Assembly: GCF_002127325.2 (NCBI RefSeq)
Contig: NC_035445.2
Span: forward strand, 85,079,644-85,143,643
Source: Helianthus annuus
Lineage: Eukaryota; Streptophyta; Magnoliopsida; Asterales; Asteraceae
Direction of reading: 5' to 3'
DNA: 64,000 bases
Within the stretch, counting starts at the first letter, position 1; each line of letters opens with the position of its first letter. The notes below the pieces were generated by a model. The model searched no databases. It was not told the DNA's origin and worked only from the letters and a program-made list of their open reading frames with translations. Positions 60,714 through 64,000 of this stretch are shown here, one piece after another. The position numbers and the translations under genes are program-made.

Positions 60714-60718
60714 CAATC

Positions 60719-62848
60719 GATTACAAGATATAATAAACACTTGAAATTGGATTTGGGTTTTGATTTGAGAAATTCGGATTAAACTAAGTTGTAAATTCAA
60801 TAAAGTAAACAATGAGCACAACCAAGTATCAAGTTTGATAGCACAATTACTAATTTGAGTTTGTAAATGTGGATTGGAAAATTATATAGACATAACCTTG
60901 TGAAATCATATGTCTATTGAGTATTGAAAGACTTGTACTTGTATACCTAAGCTTACAACGATTGAACACCGATGTAATTAGACTATCACAAAAGGATCAC
61001 CATCAAATATAAACATGTTAACCTAACCTTCAATCATATATCTCGATATTCAATGATTAGACATCAATTAACTCAAAATACATGAAGTGATTCTAGAAAA
61101 CAATGTTTACAAACTATCAACACATGAAATAACACATAAAAACCTAGCAAATGTCATAGATCTCTAACAAACACCATGAATTCATGTCCAACGTAGATAA
61201 ACAACTCAAATTGAACTAAATGGCATAAAAACCCTAGCCCTTGGTTGTGATCACACGGGTTTTAGCCATACATGATCATTCTTAATGATGAAATGTTGTG
61301 ATTTCAATAGCAATTGGAGCAATCTTGATGTTATAACACTTTGTGAATGAGTATTCCTTGTTTCTTAATGCATCCTAGCCTCCAATGGTGAAGAATGAAA
61401 GAAAAATCCCGAAAAAACCCACTTTATTTTCGTCAAAAACCAACCAAAAACCATTTTGAACTGCACCCGGAGTATGGAACGCCGGGGTTGGGAGTATGGA
61501 ACGCCGGGTAGAAACCCAAACGCCCATGCTTCACTGTCAAACACTGGTTCAGTGTTAAAGTGAATGTCGGGGTGTTCCAAATAAGCCTAGATCACCTTCC
61601 TTGAGTTCCTTTGATGTGTATAAAGCTCCATGTGACGAGTTTATGATCCGGAATCATCATGCAATCTTCCACCGCTACCCTACGTGTAAAAAAGCATCAA
61701 AGTAACATATCTCGACAAATCCGATGCTAAAACATATCAATATTAACCATTTAAGCATACCAAATGCATACACATCAAACTTCCCCAACTTAATTCTTTT
61801 TTCGTCCCAAAAAAGAGAAAAGTTGCAATGGGATCAGACTGGTTTGCAATCCTAAAACACTGTCTCCCCGAGGAGTTCGGAACAGGTTTGATAGGTAGTG
61901 TACATTTTTATGAGATGCAACCTTCAAATAACTTTCAATGTAACATTTGGGTAATAATTAGCTTCAAACATAAACATATTTTTCACTAATGCAGCTAAGG
62001 TCATAAGGCATACCCAACAAGACTTGCATTACAACTGAGCAAGCAAATAGATATGAATTACCTAATTAAACCAAATATGCCTCAACTTGTCAATACTCCT
62101 CACAATGTGTCACTCCCCTTGGGTTATTTAGTGGACTAGTAAAAAAGGTACTGGTATCTTTTCTGAAACGCACAACCCACAACTGCAACATTATTATCAC
62201 ATGCTAGTACAAAATCAAACCGCCACCTATTAACAAGAGACTAAATGCAAATCAAGAGGACTTTATGGGTTGGCTTGGGTGAATGGTTTGGAATCAACGT
62301 TGGAAAATGGCTAAAAGGTGAAGAAATTCTGGATCCTACAAACATACCACAAATAACTAAAAACTAACATAACTCAGGTTATTTTGACCCGTATACACAA
62401 TACTCACTTTATTCTATTTTTTGTAACCACATACTTTGGTCAGTTGACCTCATACATAGCAATGTTTTTCTTTTTTTTATTTTTCTCTTTTTTTTCATTT
62501 TTTTCTTTTTTCAATTTTTTTAGATTCTAGAAAACAATAAACTAAACAAACTATCAACTTTGACCCGGATTTCATCAAAAAGTTTAAAAGAAAAATTAGA
62601 AATGGCTTAATGGTAAAATGAGTGAATATTTGTGGCTTTTAACAAATGAAAGGAATAGGCTCAAATTGGTGATCTAATGGATAATTAAAGGTAAGTTACT
62701 CAAATGAATTGGTTTTAATCAAAAAGGGATATCCTAACACCTCTATCGCTTTTGCACAAATCTTAGTTCAAGATCTTGGAATGTATAATTGCACTAGTTC
62801 TAATGTAATGCACAATTTTGGGTAACCCTATACAAAGAAATGAGCATG
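60719..62848. other. AT-rich DNA, no gene recognised
   Basis: No domain or long frame is seen. A short direct repeat GGAGTATGGAACGCCGGG occurs twice at about 61470-61508. A T-rich tract lies at 62465-62520. The style resembles old LTR or spacer sequence, but no ends could be defined. Confidence 0.4.

Positions 62849-62882
<34 letters not shown>
62849..62882. repeat. (AC)n-(AT)n microsatellite
   Basis: About thirteen AC units pass into four AT units directly before the MITE at 62883. Confidence 0.9.
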
Positions 62883-62883
<1 letters not shown>

Positions 62884-63100
62884 GGGTGGGGTTCTAGAGT
62901 GAACACTAGTGTATTTGCGAACTGAGTGAACAAATCCTGGCCATTGATCTACACACGTGTATGGCCAGGATCTCATCATCAAATCGTTAAATACACTAGT
63001 GTATTTCAACATCAAATCCTGGCCATTGATCTACACACGTGTATGGCCAGGATTAGTTCACTCAGTTCGCAAGCTACACTAGTGTTCACTCTTGAACCTA

Positions 63101-63105
<5 letters not shown>
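62883..63105. repeat. Foldback MITE inserted in a (TA)n tract
   Basis: The ends GAACACTAGTGTA...GCGAACTGAGTGAAC and their complement form terminal inverted repeats of about 50 bp. The interior holds two identical 38-bp palindromes at 62934-62971 and 63016-63053 (ATCCTGGCCATTGATC start, TGGCCAGGAT end). TA repeats lie on both sides. There is no coding capacity. The layout resembles Micron-like MITEs that target TA microsatellites; the superfamily is not resolved. Confidence 0.8.
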
Positions 63106-63139
<34 letters not shown>

Positions 63140-64000
63140 GTGCTCGAATATGTTCAAATTCTCTTTTTACAAAACTCTCTATCTCTCTTTCTCTCTCAAT
63201 TAGCCCTAACCCAATTAGATTATTCTGTTAAATCAGATTACACAAGGGTAATTTGGTCTTTTTACTTACTCATTATTATATACCTATTTCTTTATCATTC
63301 TCTCTTTACAAAACTCTCTCTCTTTCCCTCCCTCCCCCTCTCGACCACTCTTTCTCCTTACCACCATCAACACCACCATTCACCATCGCCTTAACCACCA
63401 CCCACCACCACTATTATTATCATCACCACCATTCAGCCCCTACATAGCCGCACCCAAATACCCTACCCCACCACAAGCCCCAAACGCCACCCCTACCTCC
63501 TGCAACCCCCCCACTTTCTAACCATCACTTACCACCACCCAACCACCCCAACCCATACCCATACCCTTTCCCCCACCTTCCGACCACCACCAATTTCATG
63601 AACCCTAACCCTAGACTCATCTGCAACTTTCACATGCTTCAACACAAACAATAATATTCTCAAATATAATCCAAAAACCTCTTCCAATTTCACAATAATG
63701 ATGAACAACTTTAGATTCTTCACGAACAAATTCGCAATTTCAATTCTTCTTGTCACCGGATCTCGTTGGCACCACATGATCTTCATTGGTTTTCCCCTCA
63801 ATTCAATGTGATTTAACCTCGAAAACGCTACATCAACTGTTTAAATTCTAGACAAATCACAATATCACTAACGAAATAGATTCAATCAAACATATAACAA
63901 AAAAACCCTAATTAATTCAGTATTATTTAACCTAAACAACGCCAAATTCACAGTTCAAATTAAGTGAAATCAGAATTTAACAAACAAAACCTAATCAATC
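63106..64000. other. Unassigned end region with TA, CT and CAC-rich tracts
   Basis: A (TA)n run at 63106-63135 is followed by CT-rich and CCACCA-rich sequence. A 90-codon frame on the - strand (63529-63801, starting MRGKPMKIMWCQRDP) has no recognised motif. Its C-terminal half is low-complexity, so I do not call it a gene. Confidence 0.4.

Noticed and set aside
63529..63801. 90-codon minus-strand frame at the right end
   Set aside because: The second half is valine/glycine/tryptophan-rich low-complexity sequence from a CCACCA tract, and no domain is recognised.

Overview
This window is plant nuclear DNA from a gene-poor, repeat-rich region. Almost everything recognisable is transposable element, and most of it is nested LTR retrotransposons. 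The organism is a dicot plant. The SIRE-type, Tekay-type and Tat-type elements look like those of Asteraceae, but that family assignment is from memory and is not proven by the sequence. I see no intact ordinary host gene. Several boundaries are fixed by exact target-site duplications (TSDs) that I could read directly.

Left part (1-16.7 kb). 1-4893 is the 3' part of a Tat-clade Ty3 element on the + strand. It has an integrase end, a long GATCCT-rich spacer, a four-exon gene on the opposite strand, and a 3' LTR. It sits inside the pol of a decayed Tekay-type chromovirus, whose remains run 4894-7714 (integrase, chromodomain, LTR). A degenerate Ty3 gag (about 9.86-12.33 kb) is split by a 1.86-kb non-autonomous LTR element with TSD GAGGA. 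A hAT remnant (about 12.4-15.7 kb) is split by a 1.89-kb solo LTR with TSD GTAAC.

Middle part (16.7-46.3 kb). Element A, a decayed SIRE-type copia element on the - strand, is split by element B, a nearly pristine SIRE-type copia element on the + strand at 24056-35258. B has 621-bp LTRs with one mismatch and TSD AGGAT. To the right lie a 2.55-kb solo LTR (TSD ATTTC) and element C, a decayed copia element on the - strand (40221-46323, TSD ATTAG).

Right part (46.3-64 kb). A second Tekay-type chromovirus lies on the - strand at 46617-60713 (TSD CAATC). Its LTRs begin with TA rather than TG, and it has an extra reading frame between the primer-binding site and gag. It carries two later insertions. 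One is a 503-bp hAT-type MITE with an 8-bp TSD. The other is a 5.1-kb Helitron that lies exactly in the reverse-transcriptase catalytic motif. The Helitron carries exon-intron fragments of at least four unrelated cellular genes, all in its own orientation: Ran GTPase start, RGG-repeat RNA-binding protein, NRAMP transporter, and alternative NAD(P)H dehydrogenase end. The window ends in AT-rich DNA with a foldback MITE between microsatellites.

The two items most worth follow-up are the intron-containing antisense gene of the Tat element, whose three introns keep one reading frame open, and the exon-shuffling Helitron.
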